This document shows, in pieces, positions 44,309 through 54,079 of a stretch of 64,000 bases of DNA. Source of the stretch: Bacteroidota bacterium (lineage in GTDB: Bacteria; Bacteroidota; Bacteroidia; Cytophagales; Cyclobacteriaceae); the NCBI GenBank assembly GCA_016191555.1, contig JACPVX010000029.1:1-64000 (forward strand), written 5' to 3'. The position numbers and the translations under genes are program-made. How positions within the stretch are numbered: position 1 is the first letter of the stretch; each line of letters begins with the position of its first letter. Under the pieces are notes generated by a model, which did not search any database, was not told where the DNA came from, and was given only the letters and a program-made list of their open reading frames with translations.

Positions 44309-45073
44309 TTAATCGTTAAGCTTAAACAAGGCTGCAAAACCAAAGTCTCGGATCGCGTTTAAGCATTCCTCCCGATCTTCAAACATGCCCATATGGCCAC
44401 TGAATTCCAGAATTTTAAGGGATGCGCGTTCGGACAACGCGGCCATCTGTTCCGAAACGGACAATGGAATAATCGCGTCATAACGACCCGCTAGAATCAA
44501 CAAGTCAAACCCAGCAATGTGATCATGTGCAATTCTATCTCGCATGGCTTGCGAGTAGGCTATTAATGTTGAGATGGGCGTTTGCATCGCGATCGCGTGC
44601 ACTGTAGAAATCGCTGGGTGACTTTTCTGATAAAAAAGATTCGGCACAAAGGTTTCAACAAAAGGTGCGATGCCGTACGCTTTTACAAAATCGATGGTTT
44701 TGTTGCGATTGATTTTCTTTTCCTCGCTATCCGCGAAAAGCGTGGAGTGAAATAATACCAAACCGGCAAATAATTCGGGCTTTGCTTTTTGCATGGCCAG
44801 CGCCACATATCCTCCCAAAGAATGACCGACCAAAATGCTTGGCCCTACCTTTTTATGCTCAATCTCTTGAATCAACCGGTGGGCTACTGATTCAATTGTA
44901 ACCGATCCTAACAATTCACTTTTGCCGAAACCGGGTAAATCAACACACCAAATTGAAAAATCAGTGGATAGCTCCTCGGCAAAGCCATCCCAAATTTGAT
45001 GTGTTTCGCAAAAACCGTGAATGAAAATGATGGCTTGGCCAGAACCAAGTTTTTTGAAATAGAGGGGACTCAT
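44309..45073 (-). CDS. alpha/beta-fold hydrolase
   Basis: 254 residues. Nucleophile elbow in ILVGHSLGGYVAL (Ser ~ residue 90), HGFCETHQIW oxyanion region, Asp in GRYDAIIPL and the C-terminal His in FSGHMGMFEDREEC. Lid domain between. Substrate unknown (esterase or thioesterase like). It starts 4 bp after the dxs stop and is likely cotranscribed with it. Confidence 0.92.
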   Translation of the reverse strand: MSPLYFKKLGSGQAIIFIHGFCETHQIWDGFAEELSTDFSIWCVDLPGFGKSELLGSVTIESVAHRLIQEIEHKKVGPSILVGHSLGGYVALAMQKAKPELFAGLVLFHSTLFADSEEKKINRNKTIDFVKAYGIAPFVETFVPNLFYQKSHPAISTVHAIAMQTPISTLIAYSQAMRDRIAHDHIAGFDLLILAGRYDAIIPLSVSEQMAALSERASLKILEFSGHMGMFEDREECLNAIRDFGFAALFKLND

Positions 45074-45077
45074 TCAA

Positions 45078-47006
45078 TTAATGAACCAATGCTTTCGAGT
45101 TTTCCAGCATCATTAAAACCGTTTGCTCAATAGCATCTGCATCAAAGCCACATTCCTTGTGCAATTCTTGTTGCTCGCCATGTTCAATAACCAAATCAGG
45201 TATGCCCAATCGTTTGATCCATGCATTGTATTGATGATCGGCCATGAATTCTAAAATCGCACTTCCCATGCCGCCTTGAACACAGCCATCTTCTACCGTA
45301 ATTATCTTAGTGTATTTTGTGAAGACTTCATGTAAAAGCGTTTCATCCAATGGCTTTGCGAAACGCATATCGTAATGGCCAACAGAGATGCCTTGCTTTT
45401 CTAATTTCTCGCAAACCTCCACGGCATAATTGCCAATGTGACCAATGGTAAGAATCGCTACGTCTTGGCCTTCCTTTATTTTCCGCCCGGTTCCAATTTC
45501 AATTTCTTCAAACGGTGTTTTCCAATTGGGCATTACACCTTGCCCACGCGGATAACGAATGGAGAATGCCTGCCCTTTGCGGGGAAGTTGGGCCGTGTAC
45601 ATCAGGTTTCTCAACTCCGATTCATTCATGGGCGATGCGACAATAATATTAGGCACACAACGGAAGTAAGCAATGTCATAGGCGCCATGGTGTGTTGGCC
45701 CATCGGCACCGGCAAATCCTGCTCGATCTAAGCAAAAATTGACCGGCAAATTTTGAATACACACATCGTGTACTACCTGATCGTAGGCGCGCTGCATGAA
45801 CGAGCTATAGATATTACAAAATGGAACAAGGCCTTGTGTCGCTAAACCCGCTGAAAAAGTAACAGCATGTTGCTCAGCAATACCTACATCAAATGCACGG
45901 GTCGGCATCTCTTTCATCATGATGTTCATCGATGAGCCGGACGGCATGGCGGGTGTGATTCCCACAATTTTATCGTTGGTTTTTGCCAACTCAACCAGTG
46001 TGTGGCCAAATACATCTTGGTATTTGGGAGCCTGTGGCTGATCGTAAATTTTCTTATGAATTTCTCCTGTTATCTTATCGAATGTGCCAGGTGCATGCCA
46101 GGTGGTGGCATTGCCTTTTTCAGCTGGGCCATAGCCTTTTCCTTTAGTAGTGATGCAATGCAGAATTTTAGGGCCTTTGATCTGCTTGAGATCATTTAAA
46201 ATAGCCACCAAGTGATCCACATCATGACCATCTACCGGGCCGAAATAGCGAAGATTGAGCGACTCAAATAAGTTGCTTTGACTAAGTAGAGTTGATTTTA
46301 TGCCCGTTTCAATCTTCGAAACGATTTCCTGCGCGCTCTTGCCAAACGTAGATAACTTGCCCAGCATGTTCCACACATCTTCTTTCAACCGATTATAGGT
46401 TTGTGACGTGGTAATGTCGGTCAAATAGTCCTTCAAGGCACCCACGTTCGGGTCGATGGACATGCAATTGTCATTAAGAATAATGAGCAAATTGGTATCT
46501 GAAACACCGGCATGGTTTAAGCCTTCAAAAGCCATTCCACCAGTTAAAGCTCCATCTCCAATTACAGCTACATGCTGCTTGTCGTCCAACTTTTGATACT
46601 TCGAAGCCATGGCCATTCCCAAAGCTGCTGAAACAGAAGTAGACGAGTGTCCAACACCGAATGCATCGTAGGGACTCTCTTTCCTTTTCGGAAAACCGGA
46701 AATGCCTTTGTACACGCGGTTGGTATAGAAATTGTCGCGCCTTCCCGTAAGGATTTTATGACCATACGCCTGATGGCCTACATCCCACACGAGTTGGTCA
46801 TACGGTGTATTTAAAACATAATGAAGTGCTACCGTCAATTCCACTACACCCAGGCTGGCGCCAAAATGCCCCCCATAAACGGACACATTATCTACAATAA
46901 ATTGACGCAATTCATCGCAAAGCTGAACCAACTGCACCTGATCTAATTTTTTGAGATCGGCTGGACTTTCGATTTTCGATAACAATTTTCCGGGAGTGAT
47001 CAGCAT
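45078..47006 (-). CDS. dxs: 1-deoxy-D-xylulose-5-phosphate synthase
   Basis: 642 residues, first enzyme of the MEP isoprenoid pathway. TPP-binding motif VIGDGALTGGMAFEGLNHAG with the trailing NDN, the HVTKKGKGY-type loop (ITTKGKGYGPAE), and the transketolase pyrimidine domain with DVGIAEQHAVTFSAGLA. Length and motifs are normal. First gene of a two-gene unit with the alpha/beta hydrolase. Confidence 0.98.
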   Translation of the reverse strand: MLITPGKLLSKIESPADLKKLDQVQLVQLCDELRQFIVDNVSVYGGHFGASLGVVELTVALHYVLNTPYDQLVWDVGHQAYGHKILTGRRDNFYTNRVYKGISGFPKRKESPYDAFGVGHSSTSVSAALGMAMASKYQKLDDKQHVAVIGDGALTGGMAFEGLNHAGVSDTNLLIILNDNCMSIDPNVGALKDYLTDITTSQTYNRLKEDVWNMLGKLSTFGKSAQEIVSKIETGIKSTLLSQSNLFESLNLRYFGPVDGHDVDHLVAILNDLKQIKGPKILHCITTKGKGYGPAEKGNATTWHAPGTFDKITGEIHKKIYDQPQAPKYQDVFGHTLVELAKTNDKIVGITPAMPSGSSMNIMMKEMPTRAFDVGIAEQHAVTFSAGLATQGLVPFCNIYSSFMQRAYDQVVHDVCIQNLPVNFCLDRAGFAGADGPTHHGAYDIAYFRCVPNIIVASPMNESELRNLMYTAQLPRKGQAFSIRYPRGQGVMPNWKTPFEEIEIGTGRKIKEGQDVAILTIGHIGNYAVEVCEKLEKQGISVGHYDMRFAKPLDETLLHEVFTKYTKIITVEDGCVQGGMGSAILEFMADHQYNAWIKRLGIPDLVIEHGEQQELHKECGFDADAIEQTVLMMLENSKALVH

Positions 47007-47135
47007 TTTTTCAGTGTTTTGGGCAGCTTGCTATTAAAACAGCATCCTAATGTAAGTGTTTTAGAATGTTTTAGGCAGGTTTAGCTACAAATTTACAGAT
47101 TTAACGATTACCACGGATTTCTAGTTGGTTTTGGA

Positions 47136-47143
47136 TAATTTTG
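47136..47143 (+). promoter_or_regulatory. -7 promoter element (TAATTTTG) for scpA
   Basis: Perfect TAnnTTTG match, 16 bp before the scpA ATG, in the 153-bp gap between the divergent dxs and scpA genes. No clear -33 TTG at the usual spacing. Confidence 0.4.
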
Positions 47144-47159
47144 CCGTCCGCTAAAGTTT

Positions 47160-47945
47160 ATGGAACAACAACCTTTCGAAATTCACCTGCCCCTGTTTGA
47201 AGGGCCTTTTGATTTGCTTTTATTCTTCATCGAACGTGATGAACTGGAGATAAACGACATACCGATCTCAAAAATCACAAACGACTTTCTGGAATATCTG
47301 CGAAAGCTGGAGACCATGAACATTGAAGTAGCCAGCGAATTTATTTTGGTAGCTGCCACGCTGATGCGAATTAAATCGAAGATGCTTTTGCCAAGACCAC
47401 AACTGGATGAGCAAGGCAATGAAATTGACCCGCGCGAGGAATTGGTGAAACACCTGATGGAGTACAAAAAGTACAAATCGGTGGTGGAGCAGTTCCACAA
47501 GATGGAAGAAAGCGAGTTGATGAAAGAAAAGCGTGGCAACCTGATGAAAGAACTTCGTCAGTTAGCCGAAAGCACCAATGTGGAGGCGGAATTGCAAGAT
47601 GTGGATCTTTTCAAATTACTGACAGTTTTCGAAAAGGTGCTCAAGCGTCAAGATGAAGAAAAGAACAAGCCGGTTCATCAAGTAATTCAATATCCCTATA
47701 CCATCGAGGGGCAGAAGCAATATATTTTGGAACAAATCAGCAGCAAGCCGCGGGTAGCTTTTATTGAGTTGTTTGAAAATGCACCTACCCGTATTGCGTT
47801 AATTTTTAACTTCCTTTCGATTTTAGAGTTGCTGGCAAACGGATTCATCAACATCCAACAAGGCGAAGGTTTTAATAACTTCTGGGTGATGCGCCATGAA
47901 GAGGTTTCGTCTGAAGTTTCTTCTGACGTCCCTTCCGAAGGTTAG
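47160..47945 (+). CDS. scpA: segregation and condensation protein A
   Basis: 261 residues. Kleisin of the SMC condensin: N-terminal LFEGPFDLLLFFIERDELEINDIPIS, the ATLMRIKSKMLLPRP helix and the C-terminal winged helix with FNFLSILELLANGFINIQQG. A Ser/Val-rich tail (SSEVSSDVPSEG) follows. scpB is not adjacent. Its stop overlaps the convergent kinase gene by 4 bp. Confidence 0.95.
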   Translation: MEQQPFEIHLPLFEGPFDLLLFFIERDELEINDIPISKITNDFLEYLRKLETMNIEVASEFILVAATLMRIKSKMLLPRPQLDEQGNEIDPREELVKHLMEYKKYKSVVEQFHKMEESELMKEKRGNLMKELRQLAESTNVEAELQDVDLFKLLTVFEKVLKRQDEEKNKPVHQVIQYPYTIEGQKQYILEQISSKPRVAFIELFENAPTRIALIFNFLSILELLANGFINIQQGEGFNNFWVMRHEEVSSEVSSDVPSEG

Positions 47946-50900
47946 GCTGAAGGGATTACTACGGTAACTTCAGTAAATTCATATTGCTCACTTTCAATGT
48001 GAACCTCTCCGCCTAACTTCTCGGTAGCTTTTTTGACGAGGTACAATCCCAATCCATTGCCAATGGATTTTTCGGAGCCACGGTAAAACATGTTGAACAA
48101 TTGATTTTTAATTTCCGGATCAATACCCGATCCATTATCGCGCACAGCCATAATCAGCTTACCTTCTTTCGCGCTGATGGCAACTTTAATTTTCAACTCT
48201 ATTTCTTCTTTTCGAAACACAATCGAATTTTCGATCAGGTTCTCCAGAATTGTTTTTAAGAACTGTATGTCGGAATGAAAAACCACATCCGCAGGAATAT
48301 CCACCTGCAGGAAATCGGTGTTCTCCCATATTAAAGGCTGTAGCGTTTTGGCCACATCGCTAATCAATTGCTCAAAGTTGACTTTGGTTTTTTCAATTTC
48401 ATCTTTAAAAACCTGGTGGATATTCAACAACTTGGAAAGCACACGTCCCATTTCAATGGCTGTGAATTCAATCCGATTGATGTTCAGTTTTTGCAAACCG
48501 GGATCTGGTTCGCGTTGCGTGATCATCGTTAAGCCTTGAATACGAAGTATCGGGCCTTTCAAGTCGTGCGAAGCGCGGTAAATAAATGTATCGAGTTCTT
48601 TGTTGCTTTCTTTCAGTTTCTCCAATGTAACCATCAGCTCACGCGTTCGATCTTCAACGATCACCTCCAGATTGGAATTGACCTTTCGCAGCTCTTCATT
48701 TTTAAAAATGATTTCTTTTTGTGCCTCTTCCAGCCGATCGCGCTGGTAGCCGATTTCTTCTTTCTGCTGCTCAAGCTTTTCGTTTTTCACCTGAATCTCC
48801 TCCGTGCGCATCTTCACTTTTGCCTCCAGATTTTCGTAGAGCAGTGCATTCTCGATAGAGATCGCCATCTGAGGCGCCAGAATATCTAGCAATTCCAGGC
48901 GCTGTGCCGTGAACGTATCGTAGGCTAAGTTATTCTCCAGATAAAAAATGCAACTCAATTTGCCTTTGCGAATTACCGGGTAGCACAGAATGGATTTCGG
49001 TTGCTCGCGAATGATATACTCGTCATTACCAAACTGCAAATCTTTGTAGGCATTGCCAAACACCAGGCTCTTTTTGGTTCGTGCCACATAATGAATCACC
49101 GAAAGGGGTAAATCCTTGGCTGCATCCAATGGGCTGTGCATCATGGAGTGGCGATCTACCAAAACTTTCAGTTGATTATTGTCATTATCAATCAATGCTC
49201 CGCGTTGCGCACCGGCACTTTGCTCAACAATCACCATCATTTTTTCCAGCAAAGCACCCAACACTAATTCTTGCGAAATGGCCTGATTCGCTTTTACCAC
49301 GGTGTTGAGATCGAGTGCCTGACTATTATTTAGGCGTAATGAATCATTGGCTTCAAAAACAGTGAACTCTTCTACGCGTCTGTAGCGCAATAGCTTGCCA
49401 TACTGAGCCGTGAGGTGTTTCACTTTTTCAATAGCTCCCCATTGAGCATACGCCCGCACAGCACTTTCCAAATAATAAACAGCCAAAGATTCTCTGCCTT
49501 GTTCAAGGTAAAATTTACCTGCTAACTCATACGATAAAGCGGCTTCCTGCGTAAACTGATTTTCGATGGCTCGTCTGGCTGCCTCCTCATAGCAACTGGC
49601 AGCTTCTTGCTTTTTGCCAAGCATTCGGTAATATTCAGCGAGCAACAATTGGTGTCGATGGCCATGATGTTCCGGAGAAATCTCAGCCCACTTCTCTAGC
49701 TTTCGAAGGTTTTTGCGAACCTTTTTTAAAACAACACCTGAGGCAGCTTGGCTCTTTGCTTGTGCCACATAAATCAATCCCTCGTAAAAGAAATAAACCG
49801 GATAAATCACTGAAGCAATGGCGCTTTCCAGATACTGTTCTGTTTTGGTGATGTAGGTAAGCGCATGATCATACTGATAAAACAAAAAGTGGAGGTATGC
49901 TTTCTGCATATAACAAGCAAATAGCGATGTTTTGTCGTTGGCCTGTTGATGAATTTCAATCATCACCGATTCGTCATATCCTCTCCCGATGAGCTCGGTA
50001 GGGTTTACAGCGCCTCCGCGCAAGTTGATGACTGTTTGTAGAAATATTTTATTAAAGAATAGTGGCGTGTTTTGATTGTATGCTTGAATGATTTCATCGC
50101 GCTGTGTCGCTTCTTGTTCCAAACGAAGCAACGATTGACCCAAACAAAAGCTATAGAGTGTTTGATTGAATAAACACAAAGCCGCATACTCAATATCTCC
50201 TGATTCTTTAGCTGCATCAAAGTAGGCAGGAAGAGCCAGCACGAAATGGCTGGGGTGAACTTTCCAATGATTTAAAAAACCATTGATGACAATCATGGTT
50301 CGTATGCGCAAACTCTTCGATGGAAATTGGTCTAGTAATTTTTCCGCTACCTGCCCGAGTTTATAGCCGCCTTCGATGTCTCCCAATACACCTGTCTTCA
50401 CCACACCAAAGGAAGCATAGGCAAATGGAGAGAATTCGCAATTACCATATTTTAATGAAAGCTCTACCTGTTTGAACACCAACAGAGGAAACAGATTGGG
50501 AATAGCAAAATAAGCTGCGCTGTTTACGCTAACTAAAATACGCATGGCCGCCAGGATTTTCTCGTTGGCCATGTGGGGCAATTGAACGAGCGTATCATGG
50601 TTTTTTCGTGTCAGTGAAAATTGCAACGATACCAATGAGGTAAGAATATTAATTCTGGAAGGATTCGATGGGAAACGAACACCCAACATGGCGGCAACAT
50701 CAACAGCCAACTCAACCGCCTCCACCAGCTTATTGCGTGACTGGTAGTATTGAATTTTTACTTCGTAAGCTTTGATCTTATGAAGCAAGCTCGTGGCATT
50801 TTGTAATATTTCGCCAACGGCATACTCCATGCGCTCGTAATTGCCAATCAGGTAAGAGGTATCCGCAATTTCATTCAGCAGCTGAAGAGTTACTTCATAA

Positions 50901-53224
50901 TCAGTAGTCCATGGCTTGAATGGCTGCAACCAAAACAAAGCATCCTGAAAGTAGACGTGTGCTTGTGGAAAGGCGACCGAACGCTTGGCACGCAGGCCGG
51001 CATCCAAATTAAATCGAGCGACTTGTTGCTTCAGTTTATCTTCGCGAATCAATGCTTTGCACAACCGAAAATGATTAACGATTTCAAATAGATAATGATC
51101 GGTGTCTTCCGCTTGAAATTGCACCAAATTCATAGCTATCTTATAATGCCACTGTTGCTTTTGCGCATCGTCTAATAACGAATAAGAAGCCTGCTGAATA
51201 CGATCGTGTGTAAATCGAAACTTTTGCGATTCATTTTGTTGCGCTACACGGCCAATGGCAGAATACGTAATCAATCCATTCTTAATAGCATCTTGTAAAA
51301 AGGCCAAAATAACCTGATCATTATTTTCGAGCACACTCGCCAATTGCGAAACTGAAAAATCGCGGCCAATGCAGGAAGCCACCATCAAAGCCTGTTGTGT
51401 AGTTGGCTCCATCTTGCGAATGGATTGGCAAAGCAATTCCACCACATTATCAGTAATGTTGAGATTTTCTATTTCTCCTTCATCCCACGTCCAGCCCAGT
51501 GCATTTTGCCAGCGCAAGTAATTTCTTTCGTAAAGCGATTTTAAAAATTGGTTGACAAAAAATGCATTGCCGAGGGTTTTGCGTTGGATTGCTTTCGCTA
51601 GTGCAATGGCCTGATCCCTAGTACAATTGATCGTCTCTAAAACGATTTGTTGAATCACCTGTAGCGGCAAAGGCTCCAGCAGAAGATATTCAATTGGCTT
51701 ATTTTTCTCGATGTCGTTAAGAATTGCAACCAGTTGCGTATTGGCAGCTCTTTCTTCTTCGCGGCAGGTGGCAATTAAAAAGACTTTGCCCAATTCTTTT
51801 TCCGTAAGAATAGCTTTGATCAAAATCAGCGATGCTTCATCGGCCCATTGTAAGTCATCTAAAAAAATAACTAGTGGATGTTTAGCGCTAATTGCTTTTA
51901 TGAAATTGGTAAAGACATAGTTGAATCGAAAACCTGCTTCACGCGAGCCCAATTGTGTAAGCTGCGGTTGTGGCCCCAGAATTAATTGCAATTCAGGAAT
52001 CACTTCGGTCAACACATTTCCTGAGTCACCCACCGCTCGGTTTAAAATTTCCTTCCATTCTAATATCGATTCTTCCGGCTCGCTTAGTAAAATATTGGTT
52101 AAGCCTTTAAATGCAGAAATGATGGCACTATATGGCGAGCTTAACTGTGGAACATCGTATTTGCCGGAAACGAAATAACCATGTTGCTCGAGCAGATAAG
52201 GATGCAGATGGGCAGCAAGTGTAGATTTACCCGACCCGGCCTCTCCCGTGATGATCAAAATTTCGCATGAAGAACTTTGGATAACTCTTTCGAGCATTTT
52301 TCGAAGCAATGCCGTTTCCTGCTCGCGGCCCAATAACAAATGCGGAATATTGAATCGACCAAAGTGATCGCGTTCAGCCAGTTGAAATTCATTGATACTT
52401 CCAACTTGTTGTAATAGCGTTTTGCATTTCACCAAATCGTGTTTCACCCCTTCTAGCGACTGATAGCGCATTTCCGCATTTTTCGCCATCATCTTTTTAA
52501 TGATGAGCGAAATCATCATAGGGATTTCACTCTTTATTTCATGCACACTCTTTGGCTCGATCGCCAAGTGTGCGTGAATCATTTCGGTAGGATCCGAAAA
52601 AGAAAAAGGTAGCTGCCCGGTGATGCACTCATAAAATGTAATGCCGAGCGAGTACAAATCGGTACGATAATCAATTTTTCGATTGGTTCGCCCGGTTTGC
52701 TCCGGTGAAAGGTATGCCAAAGTACCCTCCAAAGATTCCTTCAGCGGTTGCTCACGCAATACACCAAATGGAGTAGCCAAATCAAAATCAATAAACGTGA
52801 TGGCCGTAAGCGATTCGTTGACGATGATATTTTCCGGATTGATGTCACGATGGTAATATCCCTTTTCATGAATTTGAAAAAGTTGATCCGCGATGCGAAT
52901 CGTTAATTCTAAAAACTGATTGATATCAAGTCCACCATTTTTTTTAATCCACTCCTTCAACGTGTTGCCGGGCACATACTGCAATAGAAGACCTTCTCGA
53001 TTATTGAGTTTTAACTTCTCCAGTGCTTTCCGTACAAAAGGTAGATCAAGTTGGCGTGTAATATGGAATTCGTCCGTCAACTGCTTCAAGTGACCATTTC
53101 TTACACTCGTAGGGTTAAGTAATTTTAGGACCACCTCGTGAGCGGATTCTGAACTCTTCCACCGGTAAACCGACCAAAAGGAGTTCTCTTTCAATACAAT
53201 TGCATCAGAGGGGAGGTCTTTCAT
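47942..53224 (-). CDS. multidomain Ser/Thr kinase - AAA ATPase - GAF - histidine kinase
   Basis: 1760 residues, no membrane helix. Order: protein kinase domain (~1-270) with Lys in EVVLKLLN, HRDINPEN, DFD in place of DFG, and GTLAYLSPEQTGR; AAA_16 ATPase (~295-500) with Walker A GEAGSGKST and Walker B LVIFLDDLQWADEA; a long helical repeat region (~560-1270); a GAF domain (~1290-1440); a coiled coil (~1445-1530); HisKA with SHDLKGPILRI (His ~1553); and HATPase with NLIENSIVFRKE and GNGLGLYLVKKA. It resembles the HstK-type kinases of cyanobacteria and Bacteroidota. No response regulator or receiver domain is adjacent, so its partner is unknown. Confidence 0.95.
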   Translation of the reverse strand: MKDLPSDAIVLKENSFWSVYRWKSSESAHEVVLKLLNPTSVRNGHLKQLTDEFHITRQLDLPFVRKALEKLKLNNREGLLLQYVPGNTLKEWIKKNGGLDINQFLELTIRIADQLFQIHEKGYYHRDINPENIIVNESLTAITFIDFDLATPFGVLREQPLKESLEGTLAYLSPEQTGRTNRKIDYRTDLYSLGITFYECITGQLPFSFSDPTEMIHAHLAIEPKSVHEIKSEIPMMISLIIKKMMAKNAEMRYQSLEGVKHDLVKCKTLLQQVGSINEFQLAERDHFGRFNIPHLLLGREQETALLRKMLERVIQSSSCEILIITGEAGSGKSTLAAHLHPYLLEQHGYFVSGKYDVPQLSSPYSAIISAFKGLTNILLSEPEESILEWKEILNRAVGDSGNVLTEVIPELQLILGPQPQLTQLGSREAGFRFNYVFTNFIKAISAKHPLVIFLDDLQWADEASLILIKAILTEKELGKVFLIATCREEERAANTQLVAILNDIEKNKPIEYLLLEPLPLQVIQQIVLETINCTRDQAIALAKAIQRKTLGNAFFVNQFLKSLYERNYLRWQNALGWTWDEGEIENLNITDNVVELLCQSIRKMEPTTQQALMVASCIGRDFSVSQLASVLENNDQVILAFLQDAIKNGLITYSAIGRVAQQNESQKFRFTHDRIQQASYSLLDDAQKQQWHYKIAMNLVQFQAEDTDHYLFEIVNHFRLCKALIREDKLKQQVARFNLDAGLRAKRSVAFPQAHVYFQDALFWLQPFKPWTTDYEVTLQLLNEIADTSYLIGNYERMEYAVGEILQNATSLLHKIKAYEVKIQYYQSRNKLVEAVELAVDVAAMLGVRFPSNPSRINILTSLVSLQFSLTRKNHDTLVQLPHMANEKILAAMRILVSVNSAAYFAIPNLFPLLVFKQVELSLKYGNCEFSPFAYASFGVVKTGVLGDIEGGYKLGQVAEKLLDQFPSKSLRIRTMIVINGFLNHWKVHPSHFVLALPAYFDAAKESGDIEYAALCLFNQTLYSFCLGQSLLRLEQEATQRDEIIQAYNQNTPLFFNKIFLQTVINLRGGAVNPTELIGRGYDESVMIEIHQQANDKTSLFACYMQKAYLHFLFYQYDHALTYITKTEQYLESAIASVIYPVYFFYEGLIYVAQAKSQAASGVVLKKVRKNLRKLEKWAEISPEHHGHRHQLLLAEYYRMLGKKQEAASCYEEAARRAIENQFTQEAALSYELAGKFYLEQGRESLAVYYLESAVRAYAQWGAIEKVKHLTAQYGKLLRYRRVEEFTVFEANDSLRLNNSQALDLNTVVKANQAISQELVLGALLEKMMVIVEQSAGAQRGALIDNDNNQLKVLVDRHSMMHSPLDAAKDLPLSVIHYVARTKKSLVFGNAYKDLQFGNDEYIIREQPKSILCYPVIRKGKLSCIFYLENNLAYDTFTAQRLELLDILAPQMAISIENALLYENLEAKVKMRTEEIQVKNEKLEQQKEEIGYQRDRLEEAQKEIIFKNEELRKVNSNLEVIVEDRTRELMVTLEKLKESNKELDTFIYRASHDLKGPILRIQGLTMITQREPDPGLQKLNINRIEFTAIEMGRVLSKLLNIHQVFKDEIEKTKVNFEQLISDVAKTLQPLIWENTDFLQVDIPADVVFHSDIQFLKTILENLIENSIVFRKEEIELKIKVAISAKEGKLIMAVRDNGSGIDPEIKNQLFNMFYRGSEKSIGNGLGLYLVKKATEKLGGEVHIESEQYEFTEVTVVIPSA

Positions 53225-53396
53225 GCTGCGTTGATAATCGGCTTTTTACCGTATCTATATTTCTAAACTCTTATTTGTTTATCAAAATTGAACCGAAAGG
53301 GTAAATAGTCACATCGATCAATCATTCTATTAATTGTATTGTATATTTGCGCCCCGAAAAAATGACGGGAAGTCAAACATAAAATAAACCTTTTCC
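53225..53396. promoter_or_regulatory. divergent promoter region between the giant kinase and GNAT gene
   Basis: 172 bp, AT-rich, no gene. A TATATTTG element (53342-53349, TAnnTTTG) faces the GNAT gene about 48 bp before its ATG. No other signal is clear. Confidence 0.4.
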
Positions 53397-54071
53397 ATGA
53401 AAGAAGCATCAATTTTATCACAAACTTTAGTTGAAGACGGAATTCTATACCGCACAATGCAATCAGATGATTTAAACGAGGTTGCAGACTGTTTTGCGCG
53501 AAGCTTTCAGCGCGAACCCATGGTGCGACAGTTGGGAATTGAAAAAGATGAGTTTATGCCTTTTGCACTCGTTTGCTGTCGGCAAGCAATTGAACAAGGA
53601 ATGGGGCTGATAGCAATTGATGACGCTACCGGAAAAATTGCCGGCTTCACCATTCTTCAAGATGCATTGGATGAAATTCCATTTGATATTTCCGCTCATC
53701 AAAATTTCTTACCCATATTTGAAATGTTAGGCCAACTTCAAAGCAAATACATTTCAGATAAAAAGATTGTCTCTTTTGGAGATGTCGTTGTGTCATTCGT
53801 TACGGGTGTTCAACCTGAATTTCAGGGCACCAAAGTAGCCTTCTTACTTTTTGGGCAATCGCTGGAATTAGCTAAATCGAAGAACTATAAGAAAATGATC
53901 ACAGAGGTAACGGGTCGGCTTTCGCAAAATGGAGTAAGGAGGCGTTATGCATTTACCCCTTATGCCAGCATTTTGTACCGTGAATTTCTGTTTGACGGCC
54001 AACCCGTGTTTGGCAACATTGAAGATCAGTCTCTATCTTGTGTGTTGATGGAAAAAAGTTTACTCAACTAA
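53397..54071 (+). CDS. GNAT-family acyltransferase
   Basis: 224 residues. The fold signs are an N-terminal YRTMQSDDLNEVADCFARSF, the beta4-like FGDVVVSFVTGVQPEFQGT and the AFLLFGQSLELAKSKNYKKM helix that would bind CoA pyrophosphate. Acceptor unknown. It lies 8 bp before the first of two PLP decarboxylase genes, so the three genes look like one operon. Confidence 0.82.
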   Translation: MKEASILSQTLVEDGILYRTMQSDDLNEVADCFARSFQREPMVRQLGIEKDEFMPFALVCCRQAIEQGMGLIAIDDATGKIAGFTILQDALDEIPFDISAHQNFLPIFEMLGQLQSKYISDKKIVSFGDVVVSFVTGVQPEFQGTKVAFLLFGQSLELAKSKNYKKMITEVTGRLSQNGVRRRYAFTPYASILYREFLFDGQPVFGNIEDQSLSCVLMEKSLLN

Positions 54072-54079
54072 ATCAAAAG

